Source of the DNA: Acidimicrobiaceae bacterium
GTDB lineage: Bacteria; Actinomycetota; Acidimicrobiia; Acidimicrobiales; Poriferisodalaceae
Direction: 5' to 3'
Length of the DNA: 64,000 nucleotides
Assembly: GCA_002722565.1 (NCBI GenBank)
Contig: PBMG01000021.1
Span: 62,001 to 126,000, forward strand
Under the pieces are notes generated by a model. That model made no database searches. It was not told the origin of the DNA and saw nothing but the letters and a program-made list of their open reading frames with translations. Shown here piece by piece: positions 1 through 7,844 of the stretch; position 1 is the first letter of the stretch; each line of letters opens with the position of its first letter. Position numbers and translations under genes: made by a program.

Positions 1-20
1 CCTTCGCGAATTTGGGTCAC
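1..20 (-). CDS. possible 5' end of the gene after pyrB (pyrC?), cut by the window edge
   Basis: After the pyrB stop, the minus strand carries a GGGAGAG Shine-Dalgarno-like tract followed closely by a GTG at 20-18 that opens a reading frame running off the left edge. In many bacteria pyrB is followed by pyrC (dihydroorotase), so a pyrimidine gene is expected here. Only about six codons are visible, so neither the start nor the product can be confirmed. The rest of the 1-83 interval shows no other feature. Confidence 0.25.
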
Positions 21-83
21 CTACTCTCCCTGTCATCCATGATCTGTTTCTGATTCACTTTCTTTTCCTTAACAACATCGGCC

Positions 84-1037
84 TCAATCAATCTCAACAC
101 CCGAACCCAATAGCCTGAAAAGAACAGCCATCCTCACCGCTACTCCGTTGGTTACTTGTTGGTTAACCAACACATTCACTCGCTTGTCTAAGACTTCGCC
201 AGCTATCTCAATTCCTCGATTCACGGGACCCGGGTGCACAATCACGACGTCATCTCTCATAGTGTTGGCTCTCGCTTCAGTTATTCCGTAGCGGTCGACG
301 TAGTCATCAACCGAACTAATTACAGATTCACCCATACGCTCCGTCTGAATCCGCAGTAAGCCGACTACGTCCAAACTCGGGAGAACTGAATCCAAGTCAT
401 CGGTAATTTCAACTGGCCAATTCTCGGTATCGGTGGGCTGAAGGTTATGCGGAGCCACCAGAGTTACTTTGGCTCCGAGACTGCGGTAAGCGATGAAATC
501 GCTTCGGGCTACCCTGCTGTGTTTGATATCGCCGACAATGCCGACATGGATTCCTTCCAAGGAGGCCTCAGTGCCAGCAGATCCGTGAAAGTGCTGACAT
601 AGGGTGTAAGCATCCAACAAACCTTGCGTCGGATGCGCGTTCAACCCGTCTCCCGCGTTGATTACTGAGATTGCTTCTCCTACTCCTTCAGCGATCTGGC
701 CGGGAAGACCATCCGAACCATGTCGAATTACCAGAGCATCAACGCCCAACGCCCGGATTGTTTCCACCGTGTCTTGAAGTGATTCCCCTTTAGAAAGGGA
801 AGAGGTGTGGGTTGGAAAATCAATAACATCAGCGGATAGCCGTTTTGCGGCAAGGTCAAAAGACATCCGCGTACGGGTGGAATCTTCAAAGAAAATCATC
901 GCCACGGTCCGCCCGCGCAGTGCTGGCACCTTAGGAATCGGTCTTCCGCTAACTTCAACAAATCGATCCGTTAGGTGCAACAACTCCTGGATAGCGTCAC
1001 GATCCATATCAGCAAGGTTGATCAGATGGTTCGTCAT
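84..1037 (-). CDS. pyrB: aspartate carbamoyltransferase catalytic subunit
   Basis: PyrB condenses carbamoyl phosphate with L-aspartate to carbamoyl-aspartate, the first committed step of pyrimidine synthesis, in the cytoplasm. The 317-residue length is normal for the catalytic chain. The carbamoyl-phosphate loop STRTR lies at residues 53-57, the SKGES segment near 83-87, and HPTQGLLD near 135-142. No regulatory chain (pyrI) is visible. The start overlaps the pyrR stop by four bases, so translation is probably coupled, and control should come through the PyrR hairpin upstream of pyrR. Identification is secure. Confidence 0.97.
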   Translation of the reverse strand: MTNHLINLADMDRDAIQELLHLTDRFVEVSGRPIPKVPALRGRTVAMIFFEDSTRTRMSFDLAAKRLSADVIDFPTHTSSLSKGESLQDTVETIRALGVDALVIRHGSDGLPGQIAEGVGEAISVINAGDGLNAHPTQGLLDAYTLCQHFHGSAGTEASLEGIHVGIVGDIKHSRVARSDFIAYRSLGAKVTLVAPHNLQPTDTENWPVEITDDLDSVLPSLDVVGLLRIQTERMGESVISSVDDYVDRYGITEARANTMRDDVVIVHPGPVNRGIEIAGEVLDKRVNVLVNQQVTNGVAVRMAVLFRLLGSGVEID

Positions 1038-1600
1038 TTACGCATCTCTCCCAACAACACCCCTTCAGGATTCACGTCTACGACCTCATCTCGGCGGGTG
1101 GGCAGGTTTTTGCCTACGAAATCGGGACGAATCGGCAGCTCTCGGTGACCTCGATCAATTACTACGGCCAGTTGGACAGCGCGCGGGCGACCGAAATCTG
1201 TGAGCGCATCTAAGGCAGCTCTAATCGTTCGACCGGTAAACAAAACGTCGTCCACTAAGACAACTATCTTGCCGCCGAGGTCAATTTGGATGTCAGTTTC
1301 CGCCTCAGGCATAACTGGTCTCAGGCCTATGTCATCGCGATATAAAGCAACATCTAGCGTTCCGGTCGGGACGTCCACTCCATCAATTTCAAAAAGTAAC
1401 CGAGACAGGAGGCGAGCTATCTCGACTCCACCTGTTTGGAGCGCAACCAACACAACGTCTTCGAGTCCCTGGTTGCGTTCAATAATTTCGTGACTGATTC
1501 TCGTAAGAGCTCGGTGAACCTGAGCCGCGTCCAAAACAGTAGTACGAGCAATAAAAACGCCCCCATACGGGGGCGTCATACGGCGCTCGCGGTCGGCCAC
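1034..1600 (-). CDS. pyrR: PyrR bifunctional pyrimidine regulator / uracil phosphoribosyltransferase
   Basis: PyrR is an RNA-binding phosphoribosyltransferase-fold protein that senses UMP/UTP against PRPP and represses pyr mRNAs; many members also make UMP from uracil and PRPP. The PRPP loop VDDVLFTGRT is present, and the family-conserved region begins at ARTTVLDAAQ. I chose GTG at 1600 because an AGGAGG lies 7 nt upstream (1608-1613); the open frame itself extends to 1630. The first 17 codons (GTG to ATT) precede the conserved domain and contain a strong GC hairpin followed by a T-run (separate entry). ATG at 1580 is an alternative start but lies at the edge of that hairpin. The stop overlaps pyrB by four bases. 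The product is certain; the start is likely. Confidence 0.93.
   Translation of the reverse strand: MADRERRMTPPYGGVFIARTTVLDAAQVHRALTRISHEIIERNQGLEDVVLVALQTGGVEIARLLSRLLFEIDGVDVPTGTLDVALYRDDIGLRPVMPEAETDIQIDLGGKIVVLVDDVLFTGRTIRAALDALTDFGRPRAVQLAVVIDRGHRELPIRPDFVGKNLPTRRDEVVDVNPEGVLLGEMRK
1553..1576 (-). terminator. terminator-like hairpin inside the first pyrR codons
   Basis: On the minus (coding) strand, ACGCCCCC and GGGGGCGT form a perfect 8-bp stem closed by a 4-nt loop (1557-1576), followed at once by more T residues (1556-1553). This is the form of a strong intrinsic terminator. It sits within codons 9-16 of pyrR as started at GTG 1600. A translating ribosome would melt it, so it should act only when pyrR translation is blocked. 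That role is inference; the structure is directly visible. Confidence 0.7.
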
Positions 1601-1610
1601 GATGTTTCCT

Positions 1611-1651
1611 CCTGTCCGTCTGAGCCTCACAGGACTCGCTTCACGGTCAGG
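1611..1651 (-). promoter_or_regulatory. PyrR-binding RNA hairpin sequestering part of the pyrR Shine-Dalgarno
   Basis: The transcript reads AGTCCTGTGAGGCT at 1636-1623, an exact match to the consensus ARUCCNGNGAGGYU known for PyrR-binding loops. A lower stem flanks it: CCTGACCGT (1651-1643) pairs with ACGGACAGG (1619-1611) at 8 of 9 positions, with a purine-rich 5' bulge GAAGCG. The last three bases of the 3' arm are the first half of the AGGAGG Shine-Dalgarno. PyrR binding would therefore hide the ribosome site, as described for mycobacterial PyrR. No separate antiterminator partner for the downstream hairpin was found. Confidence 0.8.
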
Positions 1652-1656
1652 GGTGC

Positions 1657-1684
1657 AGCCTAGTCCAAATGGAGTTCTTGTCAG
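1657..1684 (-). promoter_or_regulatory. candidate promoter of pyrR-pyrB
   Basis: In the nusB-pyrR gap the minus strand has CTGACA (1684-1679) and, after a 16-base spacer, TAGGCT (1662-1657), which fits the actinobacterial TAnnnT form of the -10 box. Transcription would begin close to the base of the PyrR hairpin, leaving almost no leader 5' of the stem. The fit is modest, and an upstream promoter reading through from nusB is equally possible. Confidence 0.35.
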
Positions 1685-1707
1685 GGACCAATTAAGAGTT
1701 AACTGAA

Positions 1708-2130
1708 CTAACTGCCTATTTCGCGAGCCGCTGACCCGAGTATCCCATTTATGAATTTCCCGCTTTCTTCGGTAGCGCCAAACAGGTTGCCTAACTCAAC
1801 TGCCTCGTTAATCACAACAGCAACAGGCAGATCGCCTAAAAGCAATTCGTAGATACCGATACGAAGAATCCATAGGTCGAGCATTCCCAAACGATCTAAT
1901 GACCAGCCCTCGTGAAGGTACGCGTCAATTTCCGCGTCAATTCGTTCAACGTCGTCAGAGACTCCTGTGACCAGATCTTCAACGAGTTGTGCAGGCGTAA
2001 CTACTTGACCTTTTAAAACATTGCTGATCGAGACTCCTCGAATTTCTGCTTCATACAGCAATTCAATGGCTCGCTCTCGTGCCTCTCGTTTCTGAGCTGA
2101 GGGACCTGGCGCAAAAGGGTCTTCAGTCAC
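1708..2130 (-). CDS. nusB: transcription antitermination factor NusB
   Basis: NusB is a small all-helical RNA-binding protein that, with NusE (ribosomal protein S10), binds boxA RNA and supports rRNA antitermination. The 140-residue length fits, and recognisable features are the N-terminal REARERAIELLYEAE helix, the central helix DRLGMLDLWILRIGIYELL, and the C-terminal VVINEAVELG / FINGILG segments. The start overlaps the efp stop by four bases (ATGA), consistent with coupled translation from the efp transcript. No unusual residue was seen. Confidence 0.95.
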   Translation of the reverse strand: MTEDPFAPGPSAQKREARERAIELLYEAEIRGVSISNVLKGQVVTPAQLVEDLVTGVSDDVERIDAEIDAYLHEGWSLDRLGMLDLWILRIGIYELLLGDLPVAVVINEAVELGNLFGATEESGKFINGILGSAAREIGS

Positions 2131-2693
2131 CCGTTAGCTCGTTCGATGTAATCACCGCTTCTGGTATCCACTTTAAGTCGTTCGTTCGTTTCTATAAATA
2201 AAGGGACTTGCACCACTAGGCCCGTTTCCATGGTCGCGGCTTTGCGGGCACCTGAAACTCGATCTCCTTGGATACCAGGTTCTGTTTCTGCGACCTTCAA
2301 CACAACTGAAGCTGGTAACTCGATGTCGATTATCTCCCCGCCGTACATCTGCAAGACCGCCCCTTCTCCTTCAACAAGATAATTCGGGGCTGTCCCGAGC
2401 TGAGGTCGTCCTACCTGCAGCTGCTCGTAAGTCTCGTTATCCATGAACACCAAATCGCCGCCGTCTGCATAGAGATACTGCATTTCCCGCTTATCGATGA
2501 CAGCCCGTTCCATTTTTTCACCGGCTCGAAACGTCCGCTCGATAACGGCTCCAGTTCGAACATTGCGCAGCGTGGTCCTAACGAAGGCGCCACCTTTTCC
2601 AGGCTTCACATGTTGGAATTCCGTTATTTGGAATAGGCCGTCGTCTAAATCGACGGTCATACCATTTTTGAAGTCTGATGTAGATATGGACAT
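2127..2693 (-). CDS. efp: translation elongation factor P
   Basis: EF-P binds between the P and E sites of the ribosome and relieves stalling at consecutive prolines. The 188-residue length and three-beta-barrel layout are typical. The tip loop of domain I, PGKGGAFVR, keeps the lysine that is modified in some bacteria. No modification enzyme is encoded in this window, and in many actinobacteria the residue is thought to be unmodified. The C-terminal domain III ends in the conserved TRSGDYIERA. It sits upstream of nusB, as in many Gram-positives, and 41 bases after the peptidase gene. Confidence 0.97.
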   Translation of the reverse strand: MSISTSDFKNGMTVDLDDGLFQITEFQHVKPGKGGAFVRTTLRNVRTGAVIERTFRAGEKMERAVIDKREMQYLYADGGDLVFMDNETYEQLQVGRPQLGTAPNYLVEGEGAVLQMYGGEIIDIELPASVVLKVAETEPGIQGDRVSGARKAATMETGLVVQVPLFIETNERLKVDTRSGDYIERANG

Positions 2694-2734
2694 AGGTTCC
2701 CTTGGGTTTTGGAGACGTCGATTATCAAATCGAC

Positions 2735-3823
2735 TTAAACAATCGAATCTTTTGGCGCAGAGCTAAGTCGTCGAAATCCTGACGATGTAACCAACACTGT
2801 GTCTTCCACGCGCACACCTCCAACACCGGGAAGGTACACGCCTGGCTCCACAGTCACTACTTGATCTTCTTTCAGGATCTCTGAGCTCTTACTGTTGATC
2901 CAAGGAGCTTCATGAATTTCTAGCCCGACCCCGTGTCCTGTGCCGTGCACAAAATAATCTGCTAATCCCTTATCAGCTAGATAAGAGCGGCACGCTTCAT
3001 CAACCTCTGAGGCTTTCACTCCAGGGCGAATCACTTCACATCCTCGTTGTTGAGCTTCGGTGACACTTCGGATGATGTCTTGAGAAGAGTCGTCAGCATC
3101 TCCAACCATGTAGGTCCTAGTCATGTCCGAGTGGTATCCATCTATTACCGCACCAAAATCGAGAACTACTAGATCACCGGAGCTTATGACCCGGCTCGAG
3201 GGTCTAGCGTGGGGTGCTGCCGCATTTGGTCCGCTGGCACAGATAGTTTCAAACGAAAGAGCTTCTGCCCCTCTATCGAGCATGGCCGAGTCGAGTGTCC
3301 GAGCGAATTCAATTTCGGTGGGTCCTTCAGTAAGTTGATGCAGGACCTGAGCTATTGCTTCATCCGCTATTGCCGCCGCTGTTTCGATTCGAGCAACTTC
3401 GCCCGGATCTTTTTCCCGCCGTAGGCCCGCGATGAGGTCAGACGAAGGCTTCACCTCAGCGTCTATCTGTCGTTTCAGGGCTTCTACTGCTCCCCACGTG
3501 ATGCGTTCTGACTCGAGAGTCAAAGTTTTCGAATTTGTGAGCTGGGCAGACAGAAAATGTTTCTGTTCGGCACCATTACCTACAAAGAGTTCGATGTCGG
3601 TGCCACTTATTTCTCGTAGAGCTTGCTCTGTATAACGGCCGTCGGTAAGGAGGTAAGCGCATGATGCACCCACTAGCAATTGCCCTGCCGAACCAGTGAA
3701 CCCACTAACCCACCTAATACTTACGCTGTCAATAGTAAGGAAACGGTCGATTGACTGCTCTTCCATTACCCGGCGGAGTTCCGTGAGCCGATAATCGTGG
3801 TTAATTCTCGGGAGGTTACGCAT
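2735..3823 (-). CDS. M24 family Xaa-Pro aminopeptidase
   Basis: This is a cytoplasmic metallopeptidase of the pita-bread fold that removes N-terminal residues preceding proline or cleaves X-Pro dipeptides. The N-terminal creatinase-like domain covers about residues 1-125. The catalytic domain shows the metal ligands in [10 protein letters not shown] and SDMTRTY, the [13 protein letters not shown] segment, [10 protein letters not shown], and the final RVEDT. I chose the ATG whose codon overlaps the aroQ stop by 8 bases; the open frame extends nine codons further. The position between aroQ and efp is common in Gram-positive genomes. Substrate preference (PepP or PepQ type) cannot be decided from sequence alone. 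Confidence 0.92.
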   Translation of the reverse strand: MRNLPRINHDYRLTELRRVMEEQSIDRFLTIDSVSIRWVSGFTGSAGQLLVGASCAYLLTDGRYTEQALREISGTDIELFVGNGAEQKHFLSAQLTNSKTLTLESERITWGAVEALKRQIDAEVKPSSDLIAGLRREKDPGEVARIETAAAIADEAIAQVLHQLTEGPTEIEFARTLDSAMLDRGAEALSFETICASGPNAAAPHARPSSRVISSGDLVVLDFGAVIDGYHSDMTRTYMVGDADDSSQDIIRSVTEAQQRGCEVIRPGVKASEVDEACRSYLADKGLADYFVHGTGHGVGLEIHEAPWINSKSSEILKEDQVVTVEPGVYLPGVGGVRVEDTVLVTSSGFRRLSSAPKDSIV

Positions 3824-4268
3824 CGCCGTCGTTGCAGGCATTGATGGCAATATCGATAGCTTCCGTATATCCGGCGCCTCCTTTGCCGGATACTGAAGAA
3901 AATGCCACCGGTTCGATCACCGATAGATGTCGCCATGGCTCTCGGTTCTTCGGATCGGACAGGTGGAGTTCGATTACTGGACCGTCATATACGGATAGTG
4001 CGTCATGCAGGGACCACGAATAATGGGTTAGGGCTCCGGCGTTGATAACGATCGAGGCAACGCGTTTCCGGGCGGCATGAATCGCGTCAACCAAATCACC
4101 TTCATGATTGCTCTGGACATGTTCTAAATCAAAACCCTTCTCCTGTGCTCGGTCGCGCGCAGCAGAGACGTGATCCATCAGCGTCTCAGTGCCGTAGATC
4201 TCCGGCTCGCGATCTCCCAAGAGATTCAGATTGGGTCCGGAAAGAAGAAGGATTACAGGGCGTGCCAC
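3816..4268 (-). CDS. aroQ: type II 3-dehydroquinate dehydratase
   Basis: AroQ dehydrates 3-dehydroquinate to 3-dehydroshikimate in the shikimate pathway and forms a cytoplasmic dodecamer. The 150-residue length fits type II. Visible active-site elements are GPNLNLLG, the lid-loop region with REPEIYG (catalytic Tyr), QSNHEGDLVD, NAGALTHYS and ELHLSD with the general-acid His. The segment after that His (PKNREPW) and the late GKGGAGY differ from the commoner HAREEF and GxGxxGY forms, so it is a somewhat divergent member. It starts with GTG, 37 bases after aroB. Confidence 0.93.
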   Translation of the reverse strand: MARPVILLLSGPNLNLLGDREPEIYGTETLMDHVSAARDRAQEKGFDLEHVQSNHEGDLVDAIHAARKRVASIVINAGALTHYSWSLHDALSVYDGPVIELHLSDPKNREPWRHLSVIEPVAFSSVSGKGGAGYTEAIDIAINACNDGDA

Positions 4269-4305
4269 ACCACTAGGTTGCCAGAAGTGAGCGCAAATGA
4301 TGGTC

Positions 4306-5304
4306 TCACATTTGAGTTAATACGTCTCTCAAGGTGTTTTCCGGTACTCCAGGCACTACCGAAAGGCCTTCAGGCCCATCTAATACGAAAGTTAAACCGG
4401 TCATCGCCTTCTTGTCGCGGCCAAACAATTCCATTAGTTGGTCAACGTCGCACCCTTCGGGAAGTGAACGCGGTAAGTCGTAGACATCCAACACACGTTC
4501 ATGCTCTGACAGTCTTGCTTTATCGATTCTGCCTAGGGCATGCGCCACCAAAGCCGCGTATTGGATACCAATCGCTACTGCTTCACCATGGCGGAGGTCA
4601 AAACGGCCTTCGATCTCCAACGCGTGAGCAAGAGTGTGGCCGTAGTTCAAGAGAGCCCGGCTGTCGCCTTCTCGCTCATCGGCCGCCACTATGTCAGCTT
4701 TGATCTGTATGCAAGCTGCTACCCGTTCGTCGAGTGGGAGTTCATCCAAACCTTCGCCCCCGAGGAAATGGTATTTCGCTAATTCACCCATCCCCGAGCG
4801 GAACTCTCTTTCGGGGAGGGACTTTAAAACGTCGGTGTCACATATGACTCCGCTCGGCTGCCAGAACGCACCAATTAGATTTTTGCCTTCCGGAATATTG
4901 ACCCCTGTCTTACCGCCGATAGCCGCATCGATCTGACCTAGCAAAGTCGTTGGGGCATGTAACACTTGGATACCTCGATGGTAGACGGAGGCAGCAAAAC
5001 CGGCCACGTCCGTTACTACGCCACCGCCGATACCCACGACCAAGTCTTTTCGTGTGAGCCCATCACCCGCGAACGCTGAGCAGAGGTCCTCAACGACGCT
5101 GAGCTTTTTGGCTTCTTCTCCGTCTGGGAGAAAATGAACGCTCGAAGGAAGTTCTGACTCCAACGATATGCCGATACCTCGTTGAGTGACGAAGGCAATT
5201 CTGGACACTCCACTGGGAATTAAAGACTGGAATTCATCTAACGCTGATGCCCCAACTACAACTGGGTAGCTACGAGAGCCAAGGGGTACCTCAAGACGAA
5301 TCAC
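4306..5304 (-). CDS. aroB: 3-dehydroquinate synthase
   Basis: AroB converts DAHP to 3-dehydroquinate using NAD and a divalent metal. The 332 residues contain the nucleotide-binding GGGVVTDVAGFAAS, the DAAIGGKTGVN substrate region, and the metal site NYGHTLAHALE. The GTG start is supported by the N-terminal match RLEVPLGSRSYPVVVG, but no Shine-Dalgarno precedes it; instead an inverted repeat arm ends four bases upstream. In related genomes aroC and aroK usually lie between aroE and aroB; here both are missing from this locus. It probably belongs to the same transcript as aroE upstream and aroQ downstream. Confidence 0.96.
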   Translation of the reverse strand: MIRLEVPLGSRSYPVVVGASALDEFQSLIPSGVSRIAFVTQRGIGISLESELPSSVHFLPDGEEAKKLSVVEDLCSAFAGDGLTRKDLVVGIGGGVVTDVAGFAASVYHRGIQVLHAPTTLLGQIDAAIGGKTGVNIPEGKNLIGAFWQPSGVICDTDVLKSLPEREFRSGMGELAKYHFLGGEGLDELPLDERVAACIQIKADIVAADEREGDSRALLNYGHTLAHALEIEGRFDLRHGEAVAIGIQYAALVAHALGRIDKARLSEHERVLDVYDLPRSLPEGCDVDQLMELFGRDKKAMTGLTFVLDGPEGLSVVPGVPENTLRDVLTQM

Positions 5305-5308
5305 ACAC

Positions 5309-5358
5309 CGAAGAGTACCGACTTATCGGCGCCGCGAGTTTGAAATAAACACTCTTCG
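5309..5358 (-). repeat. inverted repeat in the aroE-aroB gap
   Basis: CGAAGAGT and ACTCTTCG form an 8-bp perfect inverted repeat (5309-5316 and 5351-5358) around a 34-base interior containing the palindrome CGGCGCCG. On the minus-strand mRNA the second arm lies four bases before the aroB GTG, where a ribosome site would be expected. It could be a translational control hairpin or a chance repeat. The remainder of the 110-base gap between aroE and aroB shows no gene. Confidence 0.35.
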
Positions 5359-5414
5359 TCAACTCCACACGCCGTTGGGGTTTGTCTTCATAGAATCGAA
5401 AGGCTCTTTTAGCT

Positions 5415-6251
5415 TTACACACCCATACCAACGGACTCGGCCATTGCTTTGATTGGGGGTTCTTCCCCGGTCCATAGACGAAACTGCTCTCCAGCTTGGT
5501 AGAGAAGCATCCCCAAACCATTCAAGGTCTCCAGCCCTCTGATTTCCGCCTCTTGGAGCAGTGCAGTTTTGTCCGGCTTATAGATCAGGTCAATAACACG
5601 CTGACCGTCTTCTAACAGATTTATGTCAAATGGCAATGGGTCATTTGCATTCATTCCAAGTGGTGTCGCGTTAACAATGAGTTCGGCGCCTTTGATCGCT
5701 TTTGGGTCGACGACTGAACTTGCGTTACCGACGGTTTCAACAAGTTCGAGCGCCAACGCTTCGGTTCTATTACATATTCCCACGATCGCTCCATTCTCAG
5801 CCAGAGTTAGAGCGATTGATCGAGCAGCGCCTCCTGCTCCGAGAATGACTACCCGAAGGCCATCGACTTCTATTCCCATTTGCGACTTCATCGAGTCCAA
5901 AAAACCAACTCCATCTGTGTTCTCGCCGATAAGACGCGCACCTTCCACGCGAACGCAGTTGATGACTCCCAATTTTTTGGCGGTGTCGGAAAGGGTGTCG
6001 ACCGCTAAAGCGGCCTCGGCCTTTAGGGGCATAGTTACGGATAACCCTTTCAGCCCTAAGGTTCTCATGTCCTCTATTGCCTCGGCACCATGACCTTTTG
6101 GTACCGGACACGCTACATAAGTCCAGTCAAGTCCAAGAGCAGCAAAGGCCGCATTATGAAGACGGGGGCTTAAAGAGTGACTTACAGGGTCACCAATTAC
6201 TGCAGCCAGGCTTGTATTTGGACTGCCCGTCTTCTCTGGAAGTACTAACAC
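5415..6251 (-). CDS. aroE: shikimate dehydrogenase (NADP+)
   Basis: AroE reduces 3-dehydroshikimate to shikimate with NADPH. Substrate-binding motifs are GDPVSHSLSPRLHN, VTMPLK with the catalytic Lys, NTDGVGF with the catalytic Asp, and the Rossmann glycine loop GAGGAARS. The C-terminal LYQAGEQFRLWTG is also standard. I prefer GTG at 6251, which has AGGAG eight bases upstream and overlaps the mltG stop; the frame can also open with GTG at 6269, adding six residues. The chain (278 residues) is full length. Genes usually following it, aroC and aroK, are absent here. Confidence 0.95.
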   Translation of the reverse strand: MLVLPEKTGSPNTSLAAVIGDPVSHSLSPRLHNAAFAALGLDWTYVACPVPKGHGAEAIEDMRTLGLKGLSVTMPLKAEAALAVDTLSDTAKKLGVINCVRVEGARLIGENTDGVGFLDSMKSQMGIEVDGLRVVILGAGGAARSIALTLAENGAIVGICNRTEALALELVETVGNASSVVDPKAIKGAELIVNATPLGMNANDPLPFDINLLEDGQRVIDLIYKPDKTALLQEAEIRGLETLNGLGMLLYQAGEQFRLWTGEEPPIKAMAESVGMGV

Positions 6252-7429
6252 AGGCCCCGCTCCTGACACTTAGCCTTATCTCGTTCGAACTCATCGCTAC
6301 TGACGGAGAAGTTATGTCGTCCTTCTGAGTCAGCGAGCACGTAAAACATCCACTGACCAGATACTGGTGCCATAGCCGCTTCTAATGCGGCCTTTCCGGG
6401 CGCGGCGATAGGGGTTGGCGGGAGACCTTTTGATAACCGAGTGTTGAAAGCAGACTCTGTTTGCAAATCGCTCACCGTCAATTCATTGTCGCCGGTGAAA
6501 TAAACAATCGAGGCATCAATTCCTAAGTACCAGTCTGCCGCAAGCCGATTATGGATGACTCTAGAAATTTTCGCTCTTTCGCTGTCCACACGAGCTTCGC
6601 GCTCAATCAAACTGGCCAACACGACTGTCTCATATGGAGTAAGTCCTACAGTCTGGGGAGCAGCAGCGTAACCAAGCCTTGTCAAGACTTGGTCGAACCG
6701 AGTCACCATTTGGGTCAAGAGATCTTCTGGGGTGGAGTCAGGACCTAAGTAGTAAGTGTCGGGAAAGAGCAGACCTTCATAAGGCTCTATTGATCCCGCA
6801 GGCATGGCCGAAGGAGAAGGTGCGTAGTTCGAAACGACGTGCTGCATGCGCATCTCATCTTCGAACTCGGCTCCACTAAAGGGAACTTCCTCAACCTCAT
6901 CAATGACACTTACTATTTGTCGAACAGTCAGGCCCTCCGGGATTGTGATTCGAATCCGAACATTTTGTTCTAGGTAACGTGGCCCATTTTTGAGGACCTC
7001 TAAGACTTCCCAAACTGCTGAATTTGTGTGGAACGTATAGTCGCCAGCTTGAAACAGTGGGGCTCCTTTCAGACGCACATACCACTCGTATGCTCTGGCA
7101 TCGGGTATTACCCCGTATTGCTCAAGGATTTCAGATATGCCTCCGGTGCTTACTCCAGGGGGCAACGTCAAATTAATTGCTGCTCCTTGTTCACCGGGTG
7201 GGTCAAGTTGTTCTCTACCCCATTGAACGGCCTGAAGCGTTATCCATGCAGCTATCAAGAGAAGACCTAAGAGGAACAGAACCGAGAGCGTGGTCCCCTT
7301 TCCTTTACGCACAAAGATCGTCTCATAGTCAACGCCTTCTTTTTGTTGAGGTTTAGTTCGTTCTGGGCGCGGCTGACGTGGGGGCGGCGGCCGAAAACCT
7401 CGGAAGGGTAGATTGGTTGACGAGGTCAT
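6245..7429 (-). CDS. mltG: endolytic peptidoglycan transglycosylase MltG (YceG family)
   Basis: MltG cleaves nascent glycan strands within the chain and is proposed to terminate peptidoglycan polymerisation. It has a proline-rich, basic cytoplasmic N-terminus, one membrane helix at about residues 47-69 (TLSVLFLLGLLLIAAWITL), a LysM-like region, and the YceG catalytic domain. The catalytic Glu is in ASLIEREA, followed by the conserved SRVIHNRL and LPPTPIAAPG. The start chosen gives an ATGA overlap with ruvX; the open frame extends five codons upstream. Its place between ruvX and aroE is conserved in actinobacteria. Confidence 0.94.
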   Translation of the reverse strand: MTSSTNLPFRGFRPPPPRQPRPERTKPQQKEGVDYETIFVRKGKGTTLSVLFLLGLLLIAAWITLQAVQWGREQLDPPGEQGAAINLTLPPGVSTGGISEILEQYGVIPDARAYEWYVRLKGAPLFQAGDYTFHTNSAVWEVLEVLKNGPRYLEQNVRIRITIPEGLTVRQIVSVIDEVEEVPFSGAEFEDEMRMQHVVSNYAPSPSAMPAGSIEPYEGLLFPDTYYLGPDSTPEDLLTQMVTRFDQVLTRLGYAAAPQTVGLTPYETVVLASLIEREARVDSERAKISRVIHNRLAADWYLGIDASIVYFTGDNELTVSDLQTESAFNTRLSKGLPPTPIAAPGKAALEAAMAPVSGQWMFYVLADSEGRHNFSVSSDEFERDKAKCQERGLC

Positions 7430-7836
7430 CTCCCTTCCATCCATGCCTGCAAGAGTATGGCTGCTGCAACCTTGTCAACTACTTTGCGTCTCTCAGGGCC
7501 TTTGAGCCCCTGTTCCCTTAGTAGTCGCTCAGCTTCAACGGTGGTTAGCCGTTCGTCGTGCATTTCCACAGGCACCGAAATCGCCTGAGCAATAGCTTTG
7601 GCTTCTTCCCGGGCACCTTGGGCGGCTTGTCCTTCGCTCCCATCCAAGGACAACGGGAGTCCGATCACGAGAATCTCCGCTTCCACTTCTTCGACGATAG
7701 CTCTGATCTGCTGATGTTCTTGGTCGCGATTTCCTGTCCGAAAGACAACATCATATGGCGTTGCTAGGTTGCCACTGCTATCGGAAATCGCCACGCCGAT
7801 GCGTTTTTCTCCTAGGTCGATTCCGACAGCTCTCAT
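7426..7836 (-). CDS. ruvX: RuvX/YqgF family pre-16S rRNA nuclease
   Basis: This is a RNase H-fold protein of 136 residues. YqgF members are implicated in 5' processing of 16S rRNA, though Holliday-junction cleavage was first proposed. Conserved elements are the opening AVGIDLGEKRIGVAISD with the first acidic residue, VIGLPLSLDGSEG, and DERLTTVEAERLL. It lies 8 bases after alaS and overlaps mltG by four bases. It is an essential gene in several bacteria. Nothing atypical is seen. Confidence 0.94.
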   Translation of the reverse strand: MRAVGIDLGEKRIGVAISDSSGNLATPYDVVFRTGNRDQEHQQIRAIVEEVEAEILVIGLPLSLDGSEGQAAQGAREEAKAIAQAISVPVEMHDERLTTVEAERLLREQGLKGPERRKVVDKVAAAILLQAWMEGR

Positions 7837-7844
7837 CGGGAAAG

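Noticed and set aside
805-1203. Plus-strand open frame of 132 codons across pyrB and pyrR
   Set aside because: It lies antisense to two secure genes, its translation is rich in Arg and Ser without any recognisable motif, and no ribosome site supports it.
1553-1651. Classical Bacillus-type three-structure pyr attenuator
   Set aside because: The terminator 5' arm (ACGCCCCC) has no complementary GGGGGCGT in the leader, so no antiterminator could be drawn; the translational model fits better.
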